Origin: Bacillota bacterium
GTDB taxonomy: Bacteria > Bacillota > DTU030
NCBI GenBank assembly: GCA_012842325.1
Contig: DUTA01000076.1
Span: forward strand, 1-5,345
Direction of reading: 5' to 3'
DNA length: 5,345 nt
The translations under genes and the position numbers were made by a program. Below are positions 4,967 to 5,345 of the stretch, piece by piece. Every line of letters starts with the position of its first letter. The first letter of the stretch is position 1. The notes beneath the pieces are model-generated. The model had not been told where the DNA came from and searched no databases. It saw only the letters and a program-made list of their open reading frames with translations.

Positions 4967-5345
4967 ATGGCAAGCCTGCCAGAGGTCAAGGAGCAGATAA
5001 GTCAATTCTGGGTGAATATGGATCGGAGCTTGAAGACTAAGCTGGCTCTTGCCCTGGTGGGATGTCTGGTGTTAGTGCTGGCCCTGGTTCAGATAACCAA
5101 ACCCCGGTACGAAGTGCTCTTTGCCAGTCTGACACCGGAAGATGCCGGGGAGATAACAAGCCGCCTGGAAGAAATGAACGTTCCTTACCAGCTCGGCGCC
5201 AATGGCACCAGCATCCTGGTCCCGGAAGCCCAGGTCTACAAGGTGAGGAACAGCCTGGCCATGGAGGGATTGCCCCGGAGCGGCAATGTTGACTTTGGCA
5301 TCTTCGATGAGAGCAGGTTGGGAATGACGGAATTTGAGCGGCGGG
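4967..5345 (+). CDS. fliF: Flagellar MS-ring protein FliF, N-terminal part (3' end outside window)
   Basis: Inner-membrane protein whose multimer forms the MS-ring, the base on which the rod, switch and export gate assemble. Only the first 126 codons are visible; full-length FliF is usually above 500 residues. An N-terminal amphipathic cytoplasmic segment (1-24) is followed by one transmembrane helix, about residues 26-43 (LALALVGCLVLVLALVQI), then the periplasmic start KPRYEVLFASLTPEDAGEIT. The secretin/PilJ-like ring-building region follows, including LEEMNVPYQL, GTSILVPEAQVYKVRNSLAM and GLPRSGNVDFGIFDESRLGM, all typical FliF motifs. ATG at 4967 follows GGGGTGGAG (4955-4963). The reading frame is still open at the window end, with no sign of damage. 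Confidence 0.96.
   Translation, partial: MASLPEVKEQISQFWVNMDRSLKTKLALALVGCLVLVLALVQITKPRYEVLFASLTPEDAGEITSRLEEMNVPYQLGANGTSILVPEAQVYKVRNSLAMEGLPRSGNVDFGIFDESRLGMTEFERR

Noticed and set aside
4146..4973. 275-codon open frame on the - strand over flgC, fliE and the fliF start
   Set aside because: It is the antisense shadow of three well-conserved flagellar genes, with no recognisable protein features of its own.
5062..5292. 76-codon open frame on the + strand in another frame of fliF
   Set aside because: The frame starting at 4967 encodes clear FliF with a transmembrane helix; the alternative gives a low-complexity Gly/Pro/Arg product.
1..5345. CRISPR array, tRNA, rRNA, phage or defence genes
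   Set aside because: No spaced direct-repeat array, cloverleaf, rRNA block or accessory gene was seen; XerC here is a housekeeping recombinase in conserved gene order, not a phage integrase.

Overview
The window reads as a chromosomal segment of a flagellated, moderate-GC Firmicute, most likely of class Clostridia (Desulfotomaculum/Moorella/Peptococcaceae-like). This rests on the gene order xerC-hslV-hslU-codY followed by flgB-flgC-fliE-fliF, which matches the codV-clpQ-clpY-codY / fla-che junction known from Bacillus subtilis. A CodY protein, GTG/TTG starts and strong purine-rich ribosome binding sites agree with this. The exact genus cannot be read from the sequence. All genes are on the + strand.

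Positions 1-3227 hold a tightly packed housekeeping/regulatory operon. It contains the C-terminal part of the tyrosine recombinase XerC (5' end outside the window), the HslV peptidase and its partner ATPase HslU (3 nt apart), and the global nutrient regulator CodY.

Positions 3228-3768 form a 541-bp non-coding control region with two notable structures. The first is a 125-bp imperfect palindrome (3266-3390) that ends in a run of eight T. It looks like the operon terminator, but the apical part carries a consensus extended -10 promoter (TGCTATAAT, 3336-3344). The second is a clear class I cyclic-di-GMP (GEMM-I) riboswitch aptamer (about 3545-3629). It is followed by mutually exclusive antiterminator and terminator helices (3621-3681), which predict that flagellar transcription is switched off when c-di-GMP is high.

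Positions 3769-5345 hold the start of the flagellar operon: the rod proteins FlgB and FlgC, the MS-ring/rod adaptor FliE, and the N-terminal third or less of the MS-ring protein FliF, cut by the window end. Together the window joins protein quality control and nutrient sensing to the first basal-body genes. Its regulatory interest lies in the codY-flgB spacer. No wholly unknown protein system is present; all seven genes belong to well-known families.
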